Shown one piece after another: positions 32,805-44,427 of a stretch of 64,000 nucleotides of DNA (positions are counted from its first letter, which is position 1; every line of letters starts with the position of its first letter). This DNA comes from Aquarana catesbeiana. Lineage: Eukaryota > Chordata > Amphibia > Anura > Ranidae. The position numbers were made by a program, and so were the translations under genes. The notes under the pieces are model-generated. The model was not told the DNA's origin and did no database searches. It saw nothing but the letters and a program-made list of their open reading frames with translations. The stretch spans positions 185,071,706-185,135,705 of the forward strand of contig NC_133329.1 of the NCBI RefSeq assembly GCF_042186555.1, written 5' to 3'.

Positions 32805-35800
32805 AATAGGGTCCTGAATATTGGCTCATGGAATGTTAGAGGATTGGGTTCCCCTGCTAAACGAGCAGTGGTAAATGAGGGTTTAAATACACTCAAAGTC
32901 GAAATCGCCTGCCTGCAGGAGACACACCTGACAAAAGATTCAAAAAATAACTTATGGAAAAAGAGATATCAACATCAGTTTCATTCTACATATACCTCCT
33001 ATTCTAGAGGAGTTTCAATCTTGGTCGGTAGAGGGGTAACGTTCACCTGCAGGCAGTGCAAGATAGACGATGAGGTACGGTATGTGGTTTTGCATTGTGT
33101 AATGGAGAATCTGGAATGTATATTGGTTAATTTATATATCCCGCCACCGTTTAAACTGGATATTCTGTGCATCCTGTTGGAATTTATAATAGATAAGGCA
33201 GAATTACCAGTTATAGTGGTTGGGGACTTTAATATGGTTTTAGATAATAAAATAGACAGATTCCCAGGAGGGAAACTGTGTCGGAAAAAACAGGAAAACC
33301 GGTTGAAACAATTCTTACAAGAAGCAGGACTGCTTGACATGTGGAGAATAAGGAACCCGAGGGGTACAGCAGTTCTCGTGCTATTCGAGTTCCAGTGCTT
33401 CACTGTCAAGGATAGATCTAGCTCTAGGTAATGGCTTAGCATCACAAGTAATAAATAACATAATTTATCACCCTAGAGGGGTATCGGACCACTCCCCGCT
33501 CACAATCATGATAAATCCGGGCCATAAGAAAAAGAACAGAATATGGAAGTTGAATCCAGTTTGGTTGGAAGTAATAGAGAATCAGGAGGGGGTGATAGCA
33601 GAATTGAAAGAATTTATAAAGCTCAATTCGGGTACTACATCGAGGGGGGTGATGTGGGATGCATTGAAAGCATACTTAAGGGGTTTAATCATACAGAAGG
33701 TATCCAAAATTAAAAAAACCTCTCGAGACTGGGAGGAGCGGTTTAAAAGGGAATTAATTGCAGCTGAAAAGGAGTATATAAATGAACCCTCCCCGGAAAA
33801 ACAGAGAGTGTGGGAAAATAAGCAACAAAGGTACAAAGATATAATAACTAGGAAAGTAGAAAATAAAAGAGCGTTCCAGAATCAAGTTATGTATGGGGAA
33901 GGGGAAAAAGTAGGGAAGCTACTAGCTCGTATAGTTAGGTCGGGTTCCCCCCCATCCGTGGTCCCGGTTATTAAGACTTTGACAGGTGAGACGACATCCC
34001 AATTGGAAAAGATTACTGAGACGTTTAAAGAATACTACAACAGGTTATACAAATCTAGTGGGACCAGGGATGTGGGGGAAATGGACAAACTCTTTCAAAA
34101 TATAGAAATACCAACATTGGGGAAGGTGGAGGCGGAGGAATTAGAAAGACCAATTACTATAGAAGAGATTAAAATAGCAGTATCAGAAATGGCTAACTGT
34201 AAATCACCAGGTCCTGATGGTCTCCCAGTAGAGATTTATAAACAGTACGGGGAGGTATTGTTTCAGGAACTGTTGGAGGTGTTTAACTGGGCAAAAGAAC
34301 AAGGGAGATTACCTATATCAATGACCGAAGCTACAATAATAGTATTACATAAAGAAGGGAAAGACCCCCTAGACCCTGGGTCATATAGACCTATATCACT
34401 GCTTTGCGCAGATGTTAAGATCTTAGCAAAAATTTTAGCTACCAGAGTAAAGAAAGTGATTCATAAAATAGTCCACCCAGACCAGACAGGATTCGTACCC
34501 CACCGTACAACTAGCATGAATATAAGGAGAGTTTTTCTAAATCTGCAGATCCCCACGGAAAATAGAGGCCCGAGAGCAATGCTTTTGTTGGATGTGGTAA
34601 AAGCATTCGACAGTTTAGAATGGGAATATGTTTGGAGAGTACTAAAGGAATATGGTTTTGGATCCTCATTTATAAATTGGGTTAAAGTATTGTACAATGA
34701 GCCAAACGCAAAAGTTAAAGTTAATAATGACTACTCGACCGGGTTTAGATTGGAGAGGGGATCAAGGCAGGGGTGTCCGTTGTCCCCCATGATTTTTGCC
34801 CTGGCCATGGAACCATTAGCCACAACAGTGAGGCAGGATAGGAAAATAGTGGGGTTCCAGAGAGAGGAAGGCGAAGAGCGGATTGCACTCTATGCGGATG
34901 ACGTCCTCATATTCATGGGAGACACTGGGGAATCTCTGAACCAAGTAATGGATATTTTCTCAAGGTTTGGAAAAGTCTCGGGATTGACCATAAATTGGGA
35001 GAAATCAGTCTTACTATCATTAGACCCAGATACTATAGACACCACCTCAAACATTAACATCAACAGGTTGGGGAAAACAACACTAACAAAATATCTAGGT
35101 ATTAAAATAACTAAGGACCCAGAGAGCTATCTAGACAATAACTTAGCCCCACTATTAAAGAAATTCAGAGATAAAATTGAAATATGGAAGGACCTCCCGT
35201 TATCAGTAGCGGGGAGGTGCAATTTAATTAAAATGTTATGGCTCCCCCAGCTGCTGTATATAATGCAGAACTCCCCAATTTGGATAAGCAGGAAATGGTT
35301 TGATAAAATAGAAAAAATATTTAGAGCCCTTATATGGAAAGGAGGAACATCTAGGATAAGATTGCAGACCTTACAACTACCCACGCGGGAAGGGGGGATG
35401 GCTGTTCCGCACCCACGTAGCTATTTCCTGGCTGTTCAGCTGCAGTATATAGTGGGGAGCTCCCCACAAGACCGTGATAGAGACGTTGGAAGCAGACTCC
35501 TTTATATACAATACCCCTACGATCAAATTAATAAAAAAAGCATGGAGAACTGTTAAAACTCTGCTGGGAATAAATGGTTGGATTAAATATACCCCCCTAT
35601 GGAACAATAAGAATTTTCAAGAACTAAAAGAAATAGGAATAATTAAAACATGGGAAAAGAGTGGAATAGTGAAACTAGCTCAGCTTTATAACCAGGCTTT
35701 ACTAAAATCTTTTTCTACATTGAAAGTAGAATTTGGTATACCAGATAATTCATTATATAACTATATACAAATTAAACACGCCCTTAAGTCGCAGTTTGGG

Positions 35801-36505
35801 GATCAGGGCCCCTCCTGGAGTGAGCCCGCCCTGCTCCAGAAATTAGGAGACCGGGAGAGCCAAGGGGGGACCATAGCTAAAATATACCCGCATATTTGTA
35901 AAAATAGTATAGAGACCCCGGAAAAACTTAAAAGTAGAGGCAAATGGGAGAAGGAATTGGGAGCAATCTCGGATGGGCAATGGAGAGACATATTAATGGG
36001 AGGGCATCGGGTATCGATCTCCCCTGCCCAAAGGATATCACATCTAATGGTAATCCATAGGACGTATTACACCCCAAAAAAGTTATTTGAGTTTGGGAGG
36101 GTAACAGATCCCAACTGCCCTAGATGTCAGCAGGAAGGAGACTTGTTACATATGATGTGGAAATGCCCGAAGTTGTTCCGGTACTGGTCAGAGATTGTAG
36201 AAACACTTAATAAAGTATTCTCCCTAGAACTTAAAATGGAACCGAAGCTGTGTATTCTGGGGGTAGGGGAGGATATGGCCATTGGAACCTGTAAATCTAC
36301 AATAGTTCAGAGGTGCCTATTCCAGGCAAGAAAACTTATAGCCCAAAGATGGCAGGCAAGAACCCCCCCACAGATAGATGAGTGGTGTAAAACAGTGACT
36401 GAAACAATGTGGAAGGAAAAAACAGTATATATAAAAAGGAGGAACCTAAAAACATTTAAAAAACTTTGGAGTCCCTGGTTGGAGGAAATGGGATACATAC
36501 TATAG
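32805..36505 (+). pseudogene. L1 ORF2 (endonuclease, reverse transcriptase, Cys-rich C-terminus)
   Basis: About 1,230 codons in three frames. The APE-type endonuclease starts NIGSWNVRGLG (about 32817), with QETHL, VVGDFNMVLDNKIDR (about 33220) and, after a shift near 33365, SRIDLALG and SDHSPL. The RT (33508-35556) has CKSPGPDGLP, SYRPISLL, RQGCPLSPMIFALAMEP (about 34770-34820) and the catalytic YADDVLIF (about 34892-34915). A second shift near 35475 leads to the C-terminal domain with CPRCQQEGDLLHMMWKCPK (about 36117-36173), the L1 CCHC motif, and a stop at 36505. Two frameshifts and a missing initiator ATG make it inactive, but the motifs are otherwise well kept, so it is fairly young. Confidence 0.9.
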
Positions 36506-36549
36506 TAAATTAAGAGATAACGCCCTTACGAAACAGGAAGGTTAATATT

Positions 36550-36612
36550 GGGGATGTAGGGGGGGAAGGGGGAGGGGGGGGTGAGAGGGGGAGGGGGGGT
36601 GAGTAAAGGAAA
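36550..36612 (+). other. G-rich tract in L1 3' UTR (quadruplex-prone)
   Basis: Multiple G-runs of 3 to 7 separated by one to a few bases. G-rich polypurine tracts in the 3' untranslated region are a recurring feature of L1 elements and can form quadruplexes. Confidence 0.75.
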
Positions 36613-36781
36613 GGGGTAAGGTAGAAAAAATAACAAAGCGCTTTTTTCCTTTTTCGATACGGGACTTTTTATGTACATCTAATGTGGAGGATTGAATTGT
36701 AATGCATCACTGTAAGGATATAATGCACTGAGATGTATTTATGTTTGAACTTTAATAAAAATGATTGAATTTAAAAAAAAA

Positions 36782-39141
36782 ACAAATCTATCTCTCCACC
36801 CCTCAACTCGCTCCATCAGTCTCCTCACGCATCACTAACTTACTAACCGACATATCTTTATGGATTTCACACCACTTCCTCAAACTCAACTTGTCCAAAA
36901 TGGAGCTTATAATATTTCCTCCCCCACGTGCCTCTCCACCTGTCTTATCTGTCAAGTGCAATGACACAACCATCCACCCATCCCCACATGTCAGGGTGCT
37001 AGGTGTTATCCTGGACTCTGAACTCTCCTTTAGGCCCCACATCCAATCACTTTCCAAAGCTTGCCGCCTCAACCTTCGCAACATCTCTAAACTACCTCCC
37101 TTTCTAACCAATGAAACCACAAAGCTCCTGATTTACTCCATGGTTATCTCTCGCCTTGACTACTTCAACTCACTCCTCATTGGCTTACCTTTAAATAGAC
37201 TATCCCCCCTTCAGTTCATCATAAATGCTGCCGCCAGACTCATCTTACAAACTCAGTGTCTGCCAATCCCTCCATTGGCTGCCACTCACCCAATGAATTA
37301 AATTCAAAATACTAACAATAAGTTACAAAGTCATCCACAACTCTGCCCGCAGTTACATCACTAGCCTAGTCTCAAAATACCAACCTAATCACCCTCTTCG
37401 TTCCTCCCAAGACCTCCTGCTCTCTAGCTCCTTCATCACCTCCTCCCATATCTGCCTCCAGGACTTCTCCCGGGCCTCGCCCATCCTCTGGAATTCACTA
37501 TCCCAATCTGTCAGACTGCCTCTAAATGTATCCACTTTTAGGCGATCCCTGAAAACCTTACTCTTCAGAGAAGCCTATCCTGGCTCCATCTAACAACTGC
37601 ACTATTTTCTCCATTAGCTCATCCCCCACAGCTATTACGCTTTTGTATAACTTGACCCTCCCTCCTAGATTGTAAGCTCTAATGAGCAGGGCTCTCTGAT
37701 TCCTCCTGTATTGAATTGTATTGTAATTGTACTGTCTGCCCTAATGTTGTAAAGCGCTGCGTAAACTGTCGGCACTATATAAATCCTGTATAATAATAAT
37801 AATAATAACTACTGGTTTCTCTATTGTGCTGTATTGGGCTTGGTCTATAAATGGCTAAATTTGCCTCCTACATTGTGTGCAATGTCTACCATTTCCTTCT
37901 TACATTCTGTTGATGTCTTCTTAGCTTTATTTCTGGCTGGCTATTCTCTGCAATCTCTGTATGTATGCATCTGTTACCCATCAATCTGAAAACACAACAG
38001 TTCCCATCATGGGACGCCCTGTGCATTTGTGTATATATATATAATAATAATAATAATAATAAAAAATGGTGCGCTAATTCAAGAAGCTATGCAGCAAAAA
38101 TAGACAAATATGCATGAAGGACTATCCCTAAGTTCAACGACAAAAAAAAAAAAAAGCAGTAATATGTGATAATATGTGATAATGTTGTAAAACAATGATA
38201 AATTGCACCAATTCAAGAAGCTATGTAACAATAATAAACAAATATGCATGAATGACTATCCCTCATTTAAAAAAAACTCCAAAAAATTCACTAATATGTG
38301 AAAATAAGTGAAACAGTGATGAAATGCGCTAATTCAAGAAGCTAAGCAGAAAACATATGCATGAATGCCTATCCCTAATTAAAAAAAAAAAAAAACACAA
38401 AACAAAAATTGCAGTAATATGTGAAACAGTAATAAAGTGCACTAATTCAAGAAAAAGTTCATCTAATTCAACCAAAAAAAATAAAAAATAATTTCAATCC
38501 TATATACACAATCCTTCATCCACAGTTGATCCAGAGGAAGGTGAAAAACCCCAGCAAAGCATACTCCAATTTGCTACAGCAGGGGAAAAAAATCCTTTCT
38601 GATCCCCTGAGAGTCGATAGGATTTTCCCTGGATCAAATTTACCTATAAATGTTAGTACCCAGTTACGGTATCTTACAAAAGTGAGTACACCCCTCACAT
38701 TTTGTAAGGTCCACATTCTGTCCGCTCAAAATAAGGGTACTTTCACACTGAGGCATGCGGGCACTGGTGGTACAGCGGCACTAAATATAGTGCTGCTTTA
38801 CCGCCATTTTAGAGGTGCTATTCAGCCGCTAGCGGGGCGGTTTTAACCCCCGCTAGCAGCCAAAAAAGGTTTAAAGCGGCCCGAAAAGCGCTGCTGCAGT
38901 GGCGCTTTGCTGGCGGGTTTGCAGCGCTGTCCCATTGTTTTCAATGGGAAGGGGTGCTTTAGTAGTGGTAAATACACTGCTCCTACAGCGATCAAAAGAT
39001 GCGGCTTGCAGGACTTTTTTTGACCGCCCTGCAAGCGCACCACTCCAGTGTGAAAGCCCTCGGGGCTTTCACATTGGAGTGCATTGAGTGGCTCTTTCAA
39101 GGAGCTTTGCAGGTGCTATTTTTAGCACTTTAGCGCCTGCA
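36782..39141. repeat. 2.36 kb direct repeat, copy B (right of L1)
   Basis: Begins directly after the L1 poly-A with ACAAATCTATCTCTCCACCC, mid-way through L2 reverse transcriptase, and continues unbroken into 39142 onward, whereas copy A stops at the L1 5' end. The L2 part (36782-37806) is a pseudogene with the same truncated frame as 29498-30017. Confidence 0.95.
38430..38664 (-). mobile_element. CR1 LINE 3' untranslated region
   Basis: On the minus strand this reads as the CR1 3' end, closing with GGTTGAATTAGATGAAC, the typical frog CR1 3' sequence. The next upstream CR1 segment resumes at 40859 after the Tc1 insertion. A duplicate is at 31150-31379 within copy A. Confidence 0.75.
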
Positions 39142-39165
39142 AAGTGCCTCAGTGTGAAAGCAGCC
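38735..39165. mobile_element. PIF/Harbinger-like MITE 1
   Basis: Ends GGGTACTTTCACACTGAGGC and CCTCAGTGTGAAAGCAGCC are inverted repeats. It splits the Tc1 sequence CTCAAAATAACTCAACACAC with a duplicated TAA (38732-38734 and 39166-39168). 3-bp TWA duplications with G-starting termini are the PIF/Harbinger type. The left 407 bp are duplicated at 31450-31856, where L1 cut the element. Confidence 0.8.
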
Positions 39166-39239
39166 TAACTCAACACACAGCCATTAATGTCAAAACCACA
39201 ACAAAAATGAGTAGACCCTAAGTGAAAATGACCAAATTG

Positions 39240-40560
39240 GGCCCAAAGTGTCAATATTTTGTGTGGCCACCATTAATTTCCAGCACTGAGTTAACCCTCT
39301 TGGGCATGGAGATTACCAGAGCTTCACAGGTTGCCACTGGAGTCCTCTTCCACTCCTCCATGACGACATCACGAAGCTGGTGGATGTTAGAGACCTTGTG
39401 CTCCTCCACCTTTGGTTTAAGGATGCCCCCACAGATGCTCAATAGGGTTTAGGTCTGGAGACATGCTTGGTCAGTCCATCACCTTTACCATCAGCTTTTT
39501 TAGCAAGGCAGTGGTCATCTTGGAGGTGTTTTTGGGGACGTTATCATGTTGGAATACTGCCCTGTGACCCAGTCTCCAAAAGGATCATGCTCTGCTTCAG
39601 TATGTCACAGTACATGTTGGTATTCATGGTTCCCTCAATGAACTGTAGCTCCCCAGTGCCGGCAGCACTCATGCAGCCCCAGACCATGACACTCCAACCA
39701 CCATACTTGACTGTAGGCAAGACACATTTGTCCTTGTACTCCTCACCTGGTTGCCGCCACACGCGCTTGACACCATCTGAACTAAATAAGTTTATCTTGG
39801 TCTCATAAGACCACAGAACATGATCTCTAGTAATTTATGTCCTTATGCCGCGTACACACGGTCGGACTTTATGGCAGACTTTGCCCGGCGGACTTTTCGA
39901 CGTACTTTACGACGGACTTTCTGAATGAACAGACTTGCCTACACACAATCCACCAAAGTCTGTCGAATTCGTACGTGATGACGTACGACCGGACTAAAAC
40001 AAGGAAATTCATAGCCAGTAGCCAATAGCTGCCCTAGCGTGGCTTTTTGTCCGTCGAACTAGCATACAGACGAGCGGACTTTTCGACGGATTAATTTGAA
40101 ACATGTTTCAAATCTAAGTCCGTCCAACTTCTGAGAAAACAAAGTCCGCTGGAGCCCACACACGATCGAATTGTCTGACGAAATCCAGTCCGCCGGGCAA
40201 AGTCTGCCGTAAAGTCCGCTCGTGTGTACACGGCATTAGTCTGCTTGTCTTCAGCAAACTGTTTGCAGGCTTTCTTGTGCATCATCTTTAGAAGAGGGTT
40301 CCTTCTGGGATGACATACATGCAGACCAATTTGATGCAGTGCGTAGCCTATGGTCTGAGCACTGACGGCTGACCCCCCCCCACCCCTTCAGCCTCTGCAG
40401 CAAAGCAGGGAGCACTCATACGTCTATCTCCCAAAGAAAACCTCTGGATATGACGCTGAATGCGTGCACTCAACTTCTTTGGTTGACCATGGCAAGGCCT
40501 TTTCTGTGTGGAACCTGTCCTGGTAAACCGCTGTATGGTCTTGGCCACCGTGCTGACACC
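39240..40560 (-). pseudogene. Tc1-like transposase A
   Basis: Minus-strand fragments in order: N-terminal helix-turn-helix (KTIQRFTRTGSTQKRPCHGQ, about 40490-40548), then ...CKQFAEDKQTN... near 40235-40285, the catalytic core VMVWGCMSAAGTGELQFIEG (about 39630-39700) and the C-terminal EEHKVSNIHQLRDVVMEEWK (about 39345-39410). A MITE at 39846-40235 lies in the middle. Several stops and shifts; inactive. Confidence 0.85.
39846..40235. mobile_element. PIF/Harbinger-like MITE 2
   Basis: Termini TGCCGCGTACACACGGTCGG and GTGTGTACACGGCA are inverted; internally GACTTT.GGCAGACTTTGCC is mirrored. A TTA duplication flanks it (39843-39845 and 40236-40238), and the Tc1 sequence joins perfectly when it is removed (TTTATGTCC|TTAGTCTGC). 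Confidence 0.8.
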
Positions 40561-40858
40561 TGAGACCTAGTATCACTAACGAGTCACGTGACACAAAGGA
40601 AGGAAAATGGCTAATTGTGCCCAATTTGGACATTTTCACTTAGGGGTGAGGTGTACTCACTTTTGTTGCCATTGGTTTAGACATTTATGGCTGTTTGTTC
40701 TGTTATGGGGGGACAGAAAATTTACACTGTTATACAAGCTGTACACTCACTACTTTACATTGTAGCAAAGTATAATTTATTCAGTGTTGTCACATGAAAA
40801 TATATAGTAAAATATTTACAAAAATGTGAGGGTGTACTCACTTTTGTGAGATACTGTA

Positions 40859-41177
40859 TACTATGTACATTTAGGAAAGAATCCAGGCCTTTTTTAAAGC
40901 AGTCTACTGAGCTTCCAAGAACCACCTGTGGAGGGAGTCTATTCCACATTTTCACATCTCTTACTGTGAAAAAATCTTTCCGTATTTGGAGATAAAATCT
41001 TTTTTCCTTTAGACGTAAAGAGTACCCCCTTGTCCTCTGTGATGATGCTACAGTGAATAACTCAACACCAAGTTCACTATGTGAACCACTTATGTATTTG
41101 TACATGTTGATCATATCCCCCCTTAATCTCCTCTTCTCAAGAGGGAATAGGTTTAGTTCCTCTAATCTTTCCTCGTA
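40859..41177 (-). pseudogene. CR1 reverse transcriptase, C-terminal segment
   Basis: Minus-strand frame with MINMYKYISGSHSELGVELF, KEKRFYLQIRKDFFTVRDVK, MWNRLPPQVV and FKKGLDSFL, the conserved C-terminal end of CR1-type ORF2, followed by the 3' untranslated region. Interrupted upstream by Tc1 B. The part of the open frame left of 40859 belongs to Tc1 A. Confidence 0.85.
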
Positions 41178-41702
41178 CAGTGCCTTGCAAAAGTATTCAC
41201 TCCCGTTGGCTTTTTACCTATTTTGTTACATTACAGCCTTTAATTCAATGTTTTTTAATTTGAATTATATGTGATGGATCAGAACACAATAGTCTAAGTT
41301 GGTGAAGTAAAATTAGAAAAATATATACATAAAACTATTTTTAAGAAATAAAAAACGGATACTTTGCATGTGCGTATGTATTCACCCCCTTTGTTATGAA
41401 GCCCATAAAAAGCTCTGGTGTAACCAATTACCTTCAGAAGTCACATAATTAGTGAAATGATGTCCACCTGTGTGCAATATAACTGTCACATGATCTGTCA
41501 TTACATATACACACCTTTTTGAAAGGCCCCAGAGGCTGAAACACCTAAGCAAGGGGCAACACTAACCAAACACTGCCATGAAGACCAAGGAACTCTCCAA
41601 ACAAGTATGGGACAATGTTGAGAAGTACAAGTCAGGGCTAGGTTATAAAAAAATATCTAAATCTTTGATGATCCCTAGGAGCACCATCAAATCTATCATA
41701 AC

Positions 41703-42510
41703 TAGACGTGTGCATTCGTTTTTGTCCGAATGCATTTTCGTCCAAATTTCAGGTATTTTTGTTATCGTTTTAACAAACGATAACGAATGTGCGGAATCCG
41801 AAAACTGAAAGATCCGACATAAACAAATGCTTTGTTTTCATTTTCGTTGCGACAACAGTTCGATAGATAGGAGATTCGACATGACACTGACAATAGCGAT
41901 CTGTGTCCATTGAAGCCTGTGGTCGAATGTGCCTAACCTTAGCTCTATTAGTCCAAAATTATTCTACATAGAGAGAAAAGATTCGACATAGAGAGAAAAG
42001 ATTCAACATTATAGAGACAATAGCAAATAAGGTTGAATGTGCCTAACCTAACTGTATTAGTCCAAGATTATTCGACATAGAGAGAAAAGATTTAACATGA
42101 AGATTCGACGAAGCAGTCGTCGTGAGCGGACATTTCTGGTCAGATTCTCTGCCCATAGGCTATAGAAGAATTCTAATGTTGGTTGACTAGTAATAATAAT
42201 TAATAAATATAATTATTATTAGTGTCATACAACATTAGAATTCTACTATAGCTTGTAGGCGGAACATTCAACCAGAAATGTACGATTGCGGCGTCGTACA
42301 GTTTAGCTGCTCCTTCAAATCTTCTTAGAACAATTGACAGACACCATAAGCCTTCAATGACAGATTCGACCTTAATTATTTCGGATTTTCAGACGAAGGC
42401 ATTTTTTAACTAAACTAAATAAATAAGAACAGAATTTCGGGAGTAAATAAATCTATTTTTCGGACGAAAACGAAATTCCAAAACGAAATATTTCAGTGTG
42501 CACATGTCTA
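41703..42510. mobile_element. hAT-type non-autonomous element in Tc1 B
   Basis: Termini TAGACGTGTGCATTCG and GTGTGCACATGTCTA are inverted. Flanks ATCATAAC (41695-41702 and 42511-42518) are an exact 8-bp duplication. It is 808 bp with recurrent ATTCG motifs on both strands and no coding. Confidence 0.88.
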
Positions 42511-42600
42511 ATCATAACCAAATGGAAAGAACATGGCACAACAGCAAACCTTCCAAGAGGCGGCCGCACGCCAAAACTCATGGACCAGGCAAGGAGGGCA

Positions 42601-43375
42601 TTAACCTCCCTGGCGGTATGATTCTTTCGGATTTTAGGTGCTGAAAGCGGTACAATTATTTTGCATGGAAATTTGGCGTTTTATATTGTAGGTCTGTAAA
42701 TCTTAACAATAACCCACTTAAATCTGTCCAAACCAGAGTCTAGTAGATATCCCGGGTATGATAAAGTTTGAAACACAAAAACATAAATTATAATATAATA
42801 AATAAAAATAAATAATTAAAAAAAATTAAAAAAAATAGTAATAAAATAAATTTCCCCACAATTCACTATCGCTCAATTCTGCAAGTGTTCTAATTTACTA
42901 TTGCTGTTTTCTAGCTGGTCTAAAGCCACTTTTGACGTAAAGGGACACTTTTTGGTTGCTATGGACAATCTCCAGTTTCCAGGCAGAAAGAACAGTGTAT
43001 ATCATGTAAAACTGCATGCAGGGCATGGGCCAGAGCACTGGGGACAAAAGGGATGTGAAATCATTTCATACAGTACTGTAATCTGTAAGATTACAGTACT
43101 GTATGTGTTATGATTTTGACATTTTTTTGAATTTGCCGCCAGGCTCCGCCCACGTGCGTCGCGCCGCTCGCAGGGAACGGAGCCTGGCACGGAGAGGCTT
43201 CGGAGGAGGACGGAGCCCTCGGACACTGCGGGGGACATCGCAGGATCCCGGGGACAAGGTAAGTAACGCCGCCCCAGGATCCTGCAATGCGATCCCGAGT
43301 GTGGCTCGGGATTACCGCTAATGGCACTGAATTTTAACCCCGAGCCACACTCGGGAATACCGCCAGGGAGGTTAA
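42601..43375. mobile_element. piggyBac-like MITE in Tc1 B
   Basis: TTAACCTCCCTGGCGGTAT at the left and ATACCGCCAGGGAGGTTAA at the right: perfect inverted termini with TTAA duplicated. Removing it restores the Tc1 frame across GCATTAATCAGAGAGG. The GC-rich part (43125-43260) has no gene. Confidence 0.92.
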
Positions 43376-44376
43376 TCAGAGAGGCAGCACAGAGACCTAA
43401 GGTAACCCTGGAGGAGCTGCAGAGTTCCACAGCAGAGACTGGAGTATCTGTACATAGGATGAGAATAAGCCGTACACTCCATAGAGTTGTGCTTTATGGC
43501 AGAGTGGCCAGAAGAAAGCCATTACTTTCAGCAAACGACAAAATGGCACATTTTGAGTTTGCAAAAAAGGCATGTGGGAGACTCCCAAAATATATGGAGG
43601 AAGGTGCTCTGGTCTGATGAGACTAAAATTGGACTTTTTGGCCATCAAAGAAAAAGCTATGTCTAGCGCAAACCCAACACATCACCTAAAGAACACCATC
43701 CCCACAGTGAAACCTGGTGGTGGCAGCATCATGCTGTGGGGATGTTTTTCAGCAGTCAGGACTGGGAAACTGGTAAGAGTTGAGGGAAAGATGGATGGTG
43801 CTAAATACAAGGATATTTTTGAGCAAAACCTGTACCACTCTGTGTGTGATTTGAGGCTAGGACGGAGGTTCATGACCATGACAATCACCCCAAACACACT
43901 GCTAAAGCAATACTTGAATGGTTTAAGGGGAAACATGTAAATATGTTAGAATAGCCTAGTCAAAGCCCAGACCTCAATCCAATAGAAAATCTGTGGTCAG
44001 ACTTAAAGATTGCTGTTCAAAAGCGCAAACCATCCAACTTGAAGGAACTGGAGCAGTTTTGCAAGGAAGGAAGAATGGGCAAAAATCCCAGTGGTAAGAT
44101 GTGGCAACCTCATAGAGACTTATCCAAAGCGACTTGGAGCTGTGATAGCCGCAAAAGGTGGCTCTGCAAAGTATTGACTTTAGGGGGGTGAATAGTTATG
44201 CACATTGACTTTTTCTGTTATTTTGTCCTATTTGTTATTTGCTTCACAATAAAAAAAAAAACTTCTTCAAAGTTGTGGATATGTACTGTAAATTAAATTA
44301 TGCAAATCCTCAAACAATCCATGTTAATTCCAGGTTGTGAGGCAACAAAACATGAAAAATGCCAAGGGAAGCACTG

Positions 44377-44427
44377 TAGCTGAGCTCCTCCATGCCTCTT
44401 ATCAGTTTGATTGCCCTTCTCTGCACT
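44377..44427 (-). mobile_element. CR1 segment between Tc1 B and fold-back insertion
   Basis: Short CR1 piece (GCTGAGCTCCTCCATGCCTC...CTTCTCTGCACT). It joins leftward to 41177 and rightward to 46413. The last 12 bases are the target duplication of the next insertion. Confidence 0.75.

Larger units (their letters stand above)
31857..36781 (+). mobile_element. L1-clade LINE, 5'-truncated
   Basis: Starts inside ORF1, contains an inter-ORF region (32074-32804, G-rich at 32145-32370 and with a T-run at 32658-32684), ORF2, a G-rich 3' untranslated region and a terminal AATAAAAATGATTG signal with poly-A (36753-36781). Truncation at the 5' end and a 3' poly-A fit target-primed reverse transcription. 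Nothing in it interrupts the strand order. Flanked by the 2.36 kb direct repeat. Confidence 0.93.
38667..40856 (-). mobile_element. Tc1-like transposon A, inside CR1
   Basis: Terminal repeats: TATCTTACAAAAGTGAGTAC at the left, and GTACTCACTTTTGTGAGATA at the right, with TA at both borders (38665-38666 and 40857-40858), the Tc1/mariner target duplication. It interrupts the CR1 3' untranslated region between CCCAGTTA and TACTATGTACATTTAGG. The left terminus has an internal deletion. It contains two MITEs and a minus-strand transposase pseudogene. Confidence 0.9.
41578..44190 (+). pseudogene. Tc1-like transposase B, split by two MITEs
   Basis: Starts MKTKELSKQVWDNVEKYKSG with the N-terminal helix-turn-helix up to PRSTIKSII (41578-41702). 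It resumes at 42519 (KWKEHGTTANLPRGGRTPK), then at 43376 (REAAQRPKVTLEELQSST...VARRKPLLSANDKMAHFEFA). The catalytic core has WSDETKIG (about 43611) and GGSIMLWGCFSAV (about 43722), and after shifts QSPDLNPIENLWSDLKI (about 43965), which carries the third acidic residue. Order and residues fit a DDE Tc1 transposase. Frameshifts and insertions inactivate it. Confidence 0.87.
41178..44376 (+). mobile_element. Tc1-like transposon B, inside CR1
   Basis: Left end CAGTGCCTTGCAAAAGTATT after TA (41176-41177); right end GCCAAGGGAAGCACTG followed by TA (44377-44378). The right terminus has lost about 20 bp that would match the left. It interrupts CR1 between CTAATCTTTCCTCG and GCTGAGCTCCTCCATGCC. Two MITEs are nested in it. 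Confidence 0.88.

Noticed and set aside
43002..43430. 142-codon minus-strand GC-rich frame
   Set aside because: Inside the piggyBac-like MITE and across its border into the Tc1 element; no domain.
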